DNA of 64,000 nt from Rhodamnia argentea (lineage: Eukaryota; Streptophyta; Magnoliopsida; Myrtales; Myrtaceae). The notes beneath the pieces were generated by a model. The model was not told the DNA's origin. It searched no databases and worked only from the letters and a program-made list of their open reading frames with translations. This document shows, one piece after another, positions 23,101 to 34,824 of the stretch. Location: contig NC_063150.1 of assembly GCF_020921035.1 (NCBI RefSeq), forward strand, positions 33,031,826 through 33,095,825. Reading direction: 5' to 3'. The number at the start of each line of letters is the position of its first letter. Within the stretch, counting starts at the first letter, position 1. Made by a program: the position numbers and the translations under genes.

Positions 23101-23355
23101 AAAAGAGCTGAGATTTCAACTAAAGACGGGAAAGCCAAAGACACGTTTTATGTATCTGATGTCACGGGTAGCCCTGTGGACCTCAGGATCATTGATTCGA
23201 TCCGTCGTCAAATTGGACCGTCCGTGTTGCAGGTGAAGCACAATCCGCTTCTCTCGCCTAAACAACCTCAGGGAACTACTGCCGGTTTCCTCTTTGGCAA
23301 CTTCTTCAGAACAAGGAACTTCCAGAACTTCAAGTTGGTTAGATCGGCCTCGTGA
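20177..23355 (+). CDS. ACR4: ACT domain-repeat protein, ACR4 type
   Basis: Seven coding exons: 20177-20223, 20912-20957, 21157-21271, 21359-21426, 22039-22647, 22830-22934 and 23014-23355. All introns are GT-AG and the reading phase is kept throughout, giving 443 residues. The protein starts [16 protein letters not shown], as ACR4-type proteins do. Four ACT domains are visible: about residues 32-80 (GILLEVVQ), 118-190 ([17 protein letters not shown]), 252-310 ([18 protein letters not shown]) and 332-400 ([18 protein letters not shown]). The end '[20 protein letters not shown]' is also conserved in the subfamily. ACR proteins are thought to be regulatory amino-acid-binding proteins of plants with no catalytic domain. 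The ligand and partners cannot be read here. ACR4 is preferred over other ACR members by remembered similarity only. Confidence 0.93.
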
Positions 23356-24238
23356 ATGGCTCACCACGTGATCCCACAAGTAGACACTGTACAGAAGACC
23401 TGAGTATTTCAACCCCTCAAAACATACGTGAAATCATGAATACTGTGAATACTAAATAGGTGTACGTCTGGACCAATTGATGATGGGGGTATAGCTCTCC
23501 GCAATTCGACTGTGTACATAGGAAGATTCCAATGACCACCATCTGCACTGTTGTGGTGGTTTCTTTTGTAAATCTTTACTTCCTGTAAGTAAGATAGTGT
23601 ACAGGCTGATGTTGTACATCTGCTGTGTACAAAGCTGTGAAAAGTATCGTTAGATCAATGAGATAGTCTGTGAATATTGTGTATAAACCCCCATACTCTC
23701 TGCTTTCATGTGTCATGTCGTTCGTAGTTCTTTAGTCATTTCTATTAAGCTGCACTCTCTTGAGGAATGACATGACGAGGATTTGTGATGGACGAAAATT
23801 TGTATTCAAGTGGGAAACAAATTGGAACGAACTTCCAACTCCAACACCTTCATCGACCAAACAGCCACCGTCGGCGCTCACCGGCTGGATCTTCCATCGT
23901 CAGAAATAGTTCTGCGGCAACCCGGCTCGAGTCCTCGAACGCTGGACTTTGTCATTGACATGATCCAAGCAGTTGCCGGCCTAACCTGATTTTCCGTCAG
24001 CTTGATCTCAAGTCCTTGGCGGGGCGACAGTAGCTGCTCGGAGCTTTCTTCTTGAGTCTCATCTTTACCATGCTCGTGCATTGAACTCCTAAAACTCGCA
24101 CACTTAAATCGTTTCAGAACTTCCGTTAAGCCCATCTGGTTTTTGCAGGGAAAAAAACAAAATCCCAATATAACATTCTGAGAGACAGAGACAGAGACTT
24201 GGGTTCGGCTGTCTGTACGCCGGTCATCGTTCTCTCTC
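23356..24238. other. ACR4 3' UTR and PPR gene upstream region
   Basis: The bases after the stop to about 23700 are probably 3' UTR. They are T/G-rich with tgtac-type far-upstream elements and 'gatcaatgaga'. From about 23880 the strand-opposite open frame (23878-24378) has no recognisable product. The PPR start lies at 24239, so the promoter of that gene must fall within this 0.9 kb. Confidence 0.4.
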
Positions 24239-26273
24239 ATGAAATCTAGCGTGACTGAACTAGCAACGAGAATAAGCAGGGCTCTCATTTCAGCCTCCGA
24301 CCGCACCGTCCCGTCGCGCACATGGACGGCCTCGCTCGAGCAGACTCTGCACCGTCTCAACTGCCGCGACTTGCTCACCCCTCAGCTCGTCGCCCATGTG
24401 ATCGACCCTTTCCTGATCTCTCACCACTCGCTCGCTCTCGGCTTCTTCAACTGGGCCTCTCAGCAACCCAACTTCGCTCACGATCCTCTCACTTATCGGT
24501 CCATCCTCAAGTCTCTCTCCGCCTCCGGACGGTTCAATGCCGTCGAAGCTCTCTTGAAGCGAGTCAGAGCCCGCAAGATCGGCCTCGACGCTTCGGCCTA
24601 CGGGCATGCCATCGCTTGTTTCGTCAGGAACAAGAGGACCCACGATGGGTTTTTGGTTTTCAGTGAGATGGGTTCGTTAATTGGGGATGTAGGACCTGAC
24701 GTGTGTAACTTGCTTTTAGCTGCTCTAGCGTCTGATGGGTATATCGATAATGCAAGGAAGGTGTTCGATGAATTGATGCAACGAGGTGTTCGTTTGACCA
24801 CTCTAGGATTGGGCGTGTTCTTGTGGAAGTTTTGCGGTAATGGGGAATTGTCTGAGGTTTTGAGCGTGTTAGATGAAGTTAGACGGCGTAATTTAGGGAT
24901 TAACGGGTCAGTTATTGCTGTCTTGGTAGTTCATGGTCTTTGTCAAGCTTCAAGGGTATCGGAGGCTCTCTGGATGTTGGACGAGCTGAGAAGTAGAAGC
25001 TGGAAACCTGATTTTATGGCGTATAGAATTATTGCCGAAGCATTTCGAGAAATGGGTGATGTGGTGGAGAAAGAGAGAGTTTTGAAGTTGAAACGGAAGT
25101 TAGGAGTAGCTCCGAGGGCGAATGACTATAGAGAGTTTTTATTTACTCTGATTTCTGAAAGACTAACGAAGGAAGCCACAGAGTTGGGAGAAGTCATTAT
25201 TAGTGGGGACTTCCCACTGGAGGATGATATCCTCAACGCATTGATCGGAACAATCTCAGCTGATGATCCTCAATCAGCGATCGCCTTCTTTAGGTTCATG
25301 ATTAAGAAGGGAAAGTTCCCGACACTTCTGACATTGAGCAATTTGTGTAGAAACTTATGCAAGCACAACCAAACTGATGTACTGATGCAGGTGTATCAAG
25401 TCTTGGATTCTGGTGGTTATTTTGCTGATGCGGAGAGTTACACTGTGATGGTCTCATTTTTATGTAGGGCTGGAAGAGTAAGAGAAGCTTATGGAATCCT
25501 TCAGGTGATGAAGAAGAAAGGGTTGGGCCCAGATGTGTTTGGCTATAATTCTGTTCTGGAAGCATGTTGCCGGGAAGATCTTATGCGTCCAGCTAAAAGG
25601 CTGTGGGATGAGATGTTTTCAAGTGGGTATTCTGGAGATTTAAGAACATATACTATCTTGATCAAGAAGTTCTCTGAAATAGGGCAAGCTGAAGAGGCAA
25701 GGAGGCTGTTTTACCACATGTTGGAGAAAGGGTTGGAACCGGATTCCTCAATCTACAGATCTCTCATAGAAGGGCTTTGTCAAGAAGCAAACTTTGAAGC
25801 TGCCTTTGATATTTTCGAAAAGTGTATCGAACAGGATCCAACTCTTGCCATGAGTGTCCTCAGTGCATTCGTCCTAGGTCTCTGCAGAAAAGGTAAAGTT
25901 TCGATGTGCTCAGTTAAATACAGAATTTGAGTATTCTTGATCTTATATAATTGCAGCAACTGATAATGTCTTGGTTCTATGTCTTGACATGCTTGATGCA
26001 GGTGATTTTGTTACTGCTTCAAAGTTGCTCCAACGTTTCCATTGTGATTCGGGCAATTTAGACTCCCATGTCACTTTCCTGAAATACTTGAATGATGCAG
26101 ACAAGGCCAGACTTGCGCTTGAACACATGAAATGGATTAGGGAAAACTCTCCTCTGACGATGAATCGTATTTCATCGGAACTCGTATTCCTGCTTTCTTC
26201 TGCGCCTGAATCGGAACCAATCTTGAACTGGCTTGAAAGAATGCAAGAGAAGGAATTGCCTGGCAGTCAATAA
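24239..26273 (+). CDS. P-class pentatricopeptide repeat protein, ortholog of At5g14080
   Basis: Two exons, 24239-25892 and 26002-26273, with a 109-bp phase-1 intron, giving 641 residues. The N-terminus MKSSVTELATRISRALISAS is Ser/Arg-rich with few acids, consistent with mitochondrial targeting. 'SLEQTLHRLNCRDLLTPQLV' and 'FFNWASQQPNF' match the At5g14080 lineage. About ten 35-residue PPR units run from residue about 80 to 535, for example 'DPLTYRSILKSLSASGRFN', 'DAESYTVMVSFLCRAGRVRE' and 'DLRTYTILIKKFSEIGQAEE'. There is no E or DYW tail, so it is P-class. PPR proteins bind organellar RNA one base per repeat, but the target is unknown. Without splicing the frame runs 12 more codons into the intron and stops at 25930. 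Splicing is preferred because the C-terminal exon ('HMKWIRENSPL...ISSELVFLLSS') matches the family. Confidence 0.9.
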
Positions 26274-26760
26274 TTCCTCTCCATAGCTATATATATATAT
26301 ATATCTATATATATTTTTTGTTTTCATTATCTTCACTATAGTTGTACCCTGATTTATTCCAGCATCTCATAAGTCACAAAGTGACTGGCAATTTTGCTCC
26401 TGAATTTTTAAGAGTGAAAGTTGGAGTTAGTACTTTCTGCACTTTCTTTAAACTGTGCATATGGTACTATAACAATTTCTAGGGGTAGCCAATCTGTGTT
26501 ACCTTCTAGATGGAATAGCTCTGAGAGCAAGCAATTGAGACATTAGTTACATGGTAACTGATGCAACTTTAAAATGCTCTCTGCTTGTTTCGCCCATTTA
26601 AAGTAACTAGTCTGTCTCCAGCAGCTTCTTGCCAATCTAGGCAATGGCTTATGTTAGATCATGTTCATTATGCACTAAAAATGCATATCTTATTAGGGAG
26701 ATGAAAAGCTGTTCTCTTTTCCCAGTTTAGTTCGACTCTGAAAGCTTAAAAAAAATTACA
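26274..26760. other. PPR gene 3' flank
   Basis: A short interrupted TA run (26291-26313) directly follows the stop, then AT-rich DNA that probably includes the 3' UTR. No other gene is seen. Confidence 0.45.
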
Positions 26761-26782
26761 AAAAAAAATTATTAACTGTAGA

Positions 26783-27411
26783 TGAAAAGCCGCAAAGCCC
26801 TCCCAAGGTCACTGCCCTCGTTGTGGCCGGCGAGGGTGACGGCCCTCGTCAGGCACAGCGAGTGTTGTGGCCAGCTCGCAACGCCCTCGTTAGCCTTAAC
26901 GAGGGGTCCCAACCCTACATTTGATAAGGGCTTTGCGGCTAGACATGACCATAATTGAACCAAGGCCCGGAACCGGCCCGTTGACCGGGCCCACGGTTCC
27001 GACCCGGTTTTTTTTTTTAAAAAAAAAGGGAGGAGGCCCGGGAAAAAAGAGTTATTGGGCCTAGGAACCGGCGGTTCCGAACCGGAATCGGAACCGGCCC
27101 GAAACCCGAACCGCCGGTTCCATGGAACCCGCCAAGTCTATTTGCGGCCCTCGCCCGGGGTTCGGCGACCCTCGCTGGCCCCGAACCCATAAGAGGAAAA
27201 AAAATACCAAAAAGTTCAAGAAAATATTAAAAATTGTACACATAAATGTTGGCGTTGTCACGTAGGACGGTCACAGTCTACGTCATGATTCCAAGCTAAT
27301 TAAAATGAATTGCCAAATGTGAAAATCGACAAATTCAAAAGGTTTATGATTGAATTGACAAAAGTGCGAAAGGTCTAGGAATTTTTTTTTTTTTTTTTGA
27401 CAATTTTCTCC
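26783..27411. mobile_element. Family-A element (left arm lost) containing a nested hAT element
   Basis: The core words 'ccggcgagggtgacggccct' and 'gcaacgccctcgttagcc', then the right arm with 'ttggcgttgtcacgtagg', 'aaaggtttatgattgaatt' and a long T run ending 'gacaattttctcc'. The core is split by the 201-bp hAT element at 26940-27140. A 21-bp near-identical direct repeat (26762-26782 and 27706-27726) brackets the whole block. Confidence 0.6.
26940..27140. mobile_element. hAT-type MITE with perfect 8-bp TSD
   Basis: A 201-bp element starting tagacatgacc and ending ggcaagtcta-like when read inward (right end gccaagtcta, inverted tagacttggc). The identical 8-bp word tttgcggc flanks it at 26932-26939 and 27141-27148. 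The interior is rich in 'ggaaccggcggttcc' palindromes and A/T runs. An 8-bp duplication with short TAG-type termini is characteristic of hAT elements. Confidence 0.8.
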
Positions 27412-27843
27412 TTATAAAACGTAAGATAATCCTTTTTTACGCATAACTTACAGAAGACTATTTCACATAATAGTTTAAAGACATGAAAATATGCGTCATT
27501 ATTTATATTCTATTAAAATAAAACATCACGCTCAATCAAAAACAACTTTATATCGGTAACATATTTATAGTCTTATATAACATGACGTGGCGACATTATA
27601 CATTTATATGAGCGGACATGATATTATTAAGTTAATAATATTAACTGCTTCATTTCTTACATAATATTCGTAAGTTACTATAATATTTCTACTAGGCAAA
27701 TAATAAAAATCATTAACTGTAGATGTTTCTTGAGTTAAAAGCTGCTTCTAATTGAAGTTAAGAACAACCACCTCCGTCGCCACCAGCAACAGCAAGCAAT
27801 AAGCTCAGCTTCTTCTCCGTCTGCGCGCCTTCTCGACTGCTTC

Positions 27844-30800
27844 ATGGACAATCTTAATGTCGTCGTCTGCGACAATGGCACCGGGGTAACTTCTTCTCCC
27901 TCCCCTTTTCTTCTTCCCTATTTCCTCGTGGTTGCTGGACTACTTGTGCTGTTGTGTACAACTCTCGCTCCTCATTTCGATCTGGGTGTTCCTGATCGCG
28001 ATCCGGCTAGCGAAATCCGCATGGACTCCGCGAGATTCTAGCGAATTGTTGGACGTATCGATGGTGGATTGGTGTCGCTTATACGAGGCTTGGGTTTCTC
28101 GCGAGCCGGCTGTCGGATTCCGACTCGCGTCTTGGCGATCCCGAAAGAGAACCAATTTCCATTGACGCATTTTGCTTCAGTTTAGCTCCCTTTCGTTGTT
28201 TGTTTCAATTTGTTGCTGTTGCTGTCGATGTTGATGGTGGAGTCTTGGCACACCTTGGTGGCACATAAACTCAGTACAGATGCTGCCTTTTGTCTGGTGC
28301 AGTATGTCAAGTGTGGTTTTGCTGGAGAGAATTTCCCTACGTCCGTGTTCCCGTGCATGGTGGGAAGGCCTATGCTCCGATATGAGGAATCGCTGACAGA
28401 ACAAGAGCTGAAGGTGAAAATGTTTTCTTTTCGGCATAGTTAACTTATTTATTATGTATGACGATGTTTGCAATGAGAGGATGCCATAAGGGTTTATAAA
28501 TCTCTACTGTTTTAGCAATTATTTGCATCATGGCGACAGGTTCATTTTGACCTGTTTCCAATTCTCCGAATCTTCTGAAAGGATTTTTGCTAGGTGGATG
28601 ATGTGTATTCTTAAGCAGTTTGTGCATTTATGGGATATTCTCATTCTTTTCCAGGATATTGTTGTCGGAGATGCATGTGCTGACATGCGGAATCAACTAG
28701 ATATATCATATCCCGTAAATAACGGCATTGTGCAAAATTGGGACGATATGGGTCATGTCTGGGATCACACATTTTACAATGAATTGAAGGTTAATGTTCC
28801 TTAGCTTCTGCCAACTGCGATGCTGTGTTTAAGCTCCATTATTTACAGCTAGGGCACTTACAACTGACTTCCATTTATGTTTCTCATTAACAGATAAACC
28901 CTGCAGAATGTAAAATATTACTTACCGATCCACCTCTTAATCCCTCAAAGAATCGTGAGAAAATGGTTAGTGCTGTCTTATTACTTTAGTATTCTTTACG
29001 CGCTCTTCCCCATCTCATTATCACTGTGTGTACTTATAGTTGATGTGAAGTTTACCCGGTTTTGTAGGTGGAAACGATGTTCGAGAAGTACAACTTTGCT
29101 GGCGTCTTCATACAAATTCAGGCTGTGCTGACATTGTATGCTCAAGGTTCTTATGAGGATCTAAATATTCACTAGCAATTAGGCGTCTCTTTTTAATTAA
29201 CACAATCTGCGTCATGAATAGTGACCGTAGCTGAGGAACATGCCATAGGTGTAACCTGGCGGTTGTCTCTGATCAGATATTAATCGATGCATTACACAAC
29301 GGTTTTGCTTTTTCAGGATAAGCTTAGTATACTTTCTGCAGATTCCATTTTTGTTAACTCAAATGGTCACAGGTTTGCTGACTGGATTGGTTATCGACTC
29401 TGGTGATGGCGTCACACACGTGGTAAACAACTGAAGAACACTCGTTCAATTTCTTTGTCATGAACTATCCGTGATTGTTTTATGTACACTTGCTAATGTG
29501 AACACATTCTCATCTTGTACATATATGACCCTATTTTTCCTAGTAGCTGATCTTTACTCCATTTTCAGCTTCAATTACAACTTCACCTTTCCTCTTGCTT
29601 AACTAGGTAGTTATATCTATACTGCTATAATTATCTACAATGTTGAATATCATGCTTTAGCCACCATCTTTGTTGTTGTGAGCAATGCTTTCATCATCTT
29701 CCACCTTGGATGATCTAATGTAGAAGAGTTGGTTTATGTGCTTCTTGTCCTTGTAAATTTTCCCGATTATTTTGCCTTTTGAATATGCTGTGGAAACTAA
29801 GTCTGTTGTGTATGAGGGCATTCTAGCCAATCAGGCAATCTTCTGGTGTAGCAAAGAACATTTTCCAATCATTTTGGATTACATATTCTGCTTGAGAAGT
29901 GCGAATCGAGTTGTAGGTAAAAGATGTAAAGGTAGAATATGAGAATAACTAGAGGAATTCAGTAGTTTAACTGATGGGCTATCTTAATTTTAAGCCTGAA
30001 GAATCTCTGCTTGGAAAATGTTCTTCAGGTTCCTGTTGTTGATGGTTATTCATTCCCTCATCTTACAAAACGCATGAACGTAGCTGGTCGGCACATAACT
30101 TCCTATCTAGTTGATTTACTTTCACGGAGAGGGTGAGGGCAGTTTAAAGTATTATTTGCAAGTCTTTTCGTGTCTTTCCTTCTGCTTAACATTAATTGAG
30201 TGTTTTGACATTCTTGTGAAGGTATGCAATGAATAAAACCGCTGATTTTGAGACTGTCAGAGAAATCAAAGAGAAGCTTTGCTACATAAGGTTAACAAGT
30301 ACTTAAAAGTATATGCTGAATGTTGTGGTGTTACTTCATTATGCTTGATATGGTCAAACTTGTGTCAGTTATGATTACAAGAGGGAGTACCAACTGGGAC
30401 TTGAGACTACCATTCTCGTTAAGCATTACACTGTAAGTGAATTCTTCCTTGGCAGAAGTCATGATACAGGCAATATAATACTCCATTGAACTTCCATTTG
30501 TATGCACTCACCAGAGTTAAAATGCATGCGTATAAAATTTTTGGCTTCTCTCGTTTATTCTTTTTTTATTTTTTGGAGGTACTGAGCTAGATGTTGGATT
30601 GTTGAGCTGCTATTCTAGTGCTTGATTTTTGGTGTGATTTTGAGCTTTAAGACCGATAGGTATTTGACATCAAATTATTGGTAAATCTATCCTGCTTAGC
30701 TGCCAGATGGAAGGGTTATTAAAGTCGGCACTGAAAGATTTCAAGCCCCAGAAGCTCTATTCACGCCAGTAAGTCTCTACTTCTCCTTTACCTCTCTGTG

Positions 30801-33800
30801 CGGTCAATTCTCTTGGGACTTCTACGATCTTCATGTTCTTTTAAGATCACCTTTTCAGCAATTTGTTTGTGGTTAAAGCCACATTCTGGGGTCTTAAATT
30901 GCTGAAATGCAGCCATTGGCCTCAACTAATCGTTTGGTATAGATTAGTGGGTTGGGCTGGTAGTTTAATCTAAGATTGGTTGATCAAGTACTCCAACAGC
31001 GGAGTGACTGTAATGTCTATGCTTTATGGCAGTCTAAAGGGTTACACCGGAGTTAATGGACCATCTAGGCATATTTTGTTTTACTTCATCCTGCTAGTCT
31101 TTCACAAGCTGAAAATTCTGATCCACATGCCTATTCTGGTAGTCAGCATGCAATGGTTTCAGTGGCGTTGCTAATTATATTAAGCTGCTCAATTGTAGCA
31201 GTATGCATGTGTTTTGCAGGTTCACAGCCCAATAGCTAATTAACTTCTCAAATGCACACAGTACCTTATCTTTAAATCATCAACTTTGCTACTGGTTTGT
31301 CTAGTTATGCGATCTTCTCACTGTTGAGAGTTGAGCCACGAAACTTAGTCCATAACTAGACAACCAAACCATTGCATACTGTATAATTGTCCTTTGTCCT
31401 TAAGAAGAAGGGAGGCGAGCTACTAATTAATTTGTTAGAACTTCAATGTCAAATGCTTGAAATGTTCTGAACATACAAAGAGTAACATGAAAAGTAATTC
31501 ATAATTTTTAGAACTTCAAATATCCACATTTTTTTTCATTTCCAGAATTTTCAGAGGGAATGTAAAAGGGACTTTTATGAGCTGAGACAAACATACCCAT
31601 GTTAGTGCGAGTTTATTAGAGGATGTGTGATCAAATAATGTAGCTCTTTTGGAATTTATTTGATGGTGCTTTGATGTTGATCAGTCTTCATTAGATGTTA
31701 TGAGTTTTGCACTAAATTATATGTTTTCTTTTTTCTCTTTTGAGTGCTGCAGGAACTCATAGATGTCGAAGGTGATGGGATGGCTGACATGGTATTCCGC
31801 TGCATCCAGGAAATGGACATTGATAATCGAATGCTGGTAGGCACAATGAAATAAACACCTCTAAAAAATGTAGCTTCCGTCATTTAGGTATTAGGAAGTA
31901 ATAATGTTACTGCATCATTATCATAATGATTAAGCCGTTTTTTAGTAAGTATGAGTAATGTGCATCATGTGTGTACTGTCTGTGCTTCCTCTAGCTCCTT
32001 GTACATCCTTGGCAGCACACTCTTCCAATTTAGACAATGCTCATTAGTTAGTTCATCAGGGGCATTTTAATACTGCAATATATTTAAGCAATTTAATCAT
32101 AAGATTTTTCCAGCTTCCTGAAGAATGTAATCCCGACTTTCCCATGCTTTGCTCTTTGTTTGAGACCTATATTCAGCAATCAGATGCTAGTTCCTGAACT
32201 TACTATCACAATTTCAGAGTTTTTGCTTGTTACTGATGCATTTGATCGAAGTTTGTCTTCTTTCATTTCTCATATATATCTTGTTCATCACTGCTGAGAC
32301 TGGTTTCCTCATTTGCAGCTCTACCAACACATTGTCTTAAGTGGAGGAAGCACCATGTACCCTGGATTACCCAGCCGGTAATGAACTTTTACCACTCGGA
32401 GACAATCGTGAGCATGCCAACAGTTTTTTGGACTATCGTGGTCTCTCTTAATTTTTACTCGTGCATCTTTCTTGTATTTCATTGATCAATCTTATTATTG
32501 TCCTACAAACATGTCCTCAGTGGAAGAGAGAGAAAAAATGATCAGCATCCTAGCAGTGGAAGCTAGTGAGGCATCACCAATTTCAAAATTGAAATATAGT
32601 AATCATTGAGCTGCAATGATGGTGATGAAAAGAAAGTAAAATGATGTCCTTGAATAAATGGACGACTTCATGTTCAGGCTGCAAACTTCTTTAGCGAATA
32701 TTCCCATACGGAAAATAACTTACTTTCCAATGATCATGTCCTTTGTAAACTTATTTATCCACATAGAGAGTCAATCCCTGGCGTATGTTCACAGTTAAAG
32801 TGAGAACTCCTTCTAGCAATAGTCTCCACATGAGATGCACCTTAAAGAGGAGATGGATTGCATCAGCACTTTTCTGCTGGCAATTACCTAGATTAGGCTA
32901 ATGGTGCTGAAATTAAGTGGTTGATCTGGATTTTGTAGCCTGGGCTTTCTCCATGGCTAATGATCTATTGTGACGGTTACATATACGTGAAGTGTGCACC
33001 TTTCATTTTGATGATTTTTGCCATGCACACCTTCACATAAAATCTTCCCTCATAAATTCCTCAGAATGTTTTGACAAGAAGACTTATTGAACATTTTTTA
33101 CCATCTAATAAATGATATTGCTTGCTTTAGCATTTGTGATCCATAGAAAAAAAGAGTCCCGACATGTTTCGTGCTTTATGATTTGTTCTATCCATGACAC
33201 GGAATTCAACAGAGTCTCCAGAATTTCCCTAGTTTTCCTGGGGTTTTCCAGTATGAATACTCTTTTCTGTATATTGTGAGTGATCTCCAAGGACTATTTG
33301 ATTACAAAAGTTTTGTTTTGCTTGAACGTTTGAATTGATAAAGTTTCGCTTTCTGTTTCAGTCTGGAGAAAGAAATACTGGATCGGTATCTGGAAGTTGT
33401 TCTCAAGGGAAATAAAGATGGCTTGAAGGTAGTCGTTTTTTTTAATATAGAGCTTCAAGACCATCATTTTGCTCAATTTGTCTTCTATTAAAACTTGCCA
33501 TTTTTAAATTACCAATATTTAGGTAAGCACTATTCATCATGGGTCATGCCATCATATTGATACGTGGAAATCTTAAGGTCCCAGATGAATATGAACCTTG
33601 ACTGAGTAAATAGGCACCTGAGGAAGTATGTGTAGTTCCTTTCCAAGGGAATTGATCAAAGCATGGAACCCTCTACTTTCTACTACCATTGTGAAGGACT
33701 CGTCTTTCATCTGCAGAATTAGGATATGAACTGCAAGAAAAGAGGATAAGAATCTTAAGAGTCCTTTCGGCACTAAACGTCATAAAACCTGCATATGCTA

Positions 33801-34824
33801 GTTTAGTTCCCAGGCTATATGGACAATTTTAGTTGATTCCGGATTAGGGAAAAAGCCACCAAAAGCCCTAAACTATGCCCACCATCACACATTTATTCAA
33901 AACTTTTTTTGGTGACACCAAAAATCCCAAATTTGTACCTGTATGACACATTTACTCAAAACTTTTTCTTGTGACACCAAAAACCCTAATCTTGTATCCG
34001 TGTGACACGTTTACCTCTCACGCCTACAAGTTTGGTATTTTGGTGTTGTAAACAAAAAAAACTTGGGGTAAATGTGTCGCACGGGTAAAAGTTAGAGGTT
34101 TTTGGTGTCTCAAAGAAAAGCTTGGAGTAAATGTGTCACTCGGGTACAAGTTTGGAGTTTTTGGTGTCACCAGAAAAAGTTAAGGGTGAATGTGTCACAG
34201 TGGGCAGATTTAGGGTTTTTTGGCTTTTTCCCGTAAGGATTATTGTTCTCTTTAGTTAAGAGTTCATTTTTATGGATAGAACAAAATACTAGAGCACAAC
34301 ATAACTGTGATATGTTTCTTCAAGTTTGAAAAGCTTTTGTCTAGTGATGCCTAGCAATAAGAATATCACCATCATATGGAAGATTGACCTTGTCTTCACT
34401 CCCTAATAATAGATTTTTATTGGTTCACTAGAAATTGCGGTTGCGTATTGAGGATCCACCACGAAGAAAGCATATGGTGTACCTGGGAGGTGCTGTACTT
34501 GCAGGAATCATGAAGGTAACCTCCTCTCGGGTTTGTGCGTGGTGTTTTTCAACCCCATTACAACCCTCACCACTCCCCCCCCACACCTCTTCTGCGTGGC
34601 CTGACCCAAGAAAAAAAGGCAAAAATATAAAATAAAAATAAATAAATGGAAGAGGGGAACAGATTTAAGAATAAAAGAGAAATTCTCAACATTTCAATTA
34701 AGGAATTTTGAGGTCAAAATTATGCTGTCATTGTCTTGTGAAGGATGCACCTGAATTCTGGATTAGCAGAGAAGAGTATCTAGAAGAAGGAATTCGTTGT
34801 CTGAGCAAGTGTGGGCAGGCATAA
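27844..34824 (+). CDS. ARP2: Actin-related protein 2 (Arp2/3 complex subunit)
   Basis: Fifteen exons: 27844-27885, 28303-28413, 28655-28789, 28894-28965, 29068-29146, 29373-29422, 30029-30132, 30222-30290, 30369-30432, 30700-30768, 31753-31836, 32319-32377, 33362-33428, 34432-34515 and 34744-34824. All junctions are GT-AG and phase-consistent. The sum is 1170 nt or 389 residues, the same length as Arabidopsis ARP2. The protein begins [14 protein letters not shown] (phosphate-1 loop) followed by [12 protein letters not shown]. It has '[14 protein letters not shown]' (phosphate-2), '[20 protein letters not shown]' and '[11 protein letters not shown]' (adenosine region), all hallmarks of the actin fold. 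ARP2 with ARP3 nucleates branched actin filaments in the cytoplasm; in plants it shapes trichomes and pavement cells. The open frames inside the introns are not genes. Confidence 0.96.
33847..34231. mobile_element. Family-D inverted-repeat element in ARP2 intron 13
   Basis: Left end gggaaaaagccaccaaaag; right end, inverted, gggaaaaagccaaaaaacc. Each arm holds two or three copies of a roughly 60-bp unit around 'tgacacatttactcaaaac' and 'ggtgacaccaaaaa'. The units flip to 'gtaaatgtgtcactcgggt' in the right arm. No convincing target-site duplication was read. It lies wholly within the intron at 33429-34431. Confidence 0.65.

Noticed and set aside
33838-34240. 9-bp target duplication for the ARP2 intron element
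   Set aside because: 'ggatta' occurs on both sides but at different distances from the element ends, so it does not align as a duplication.
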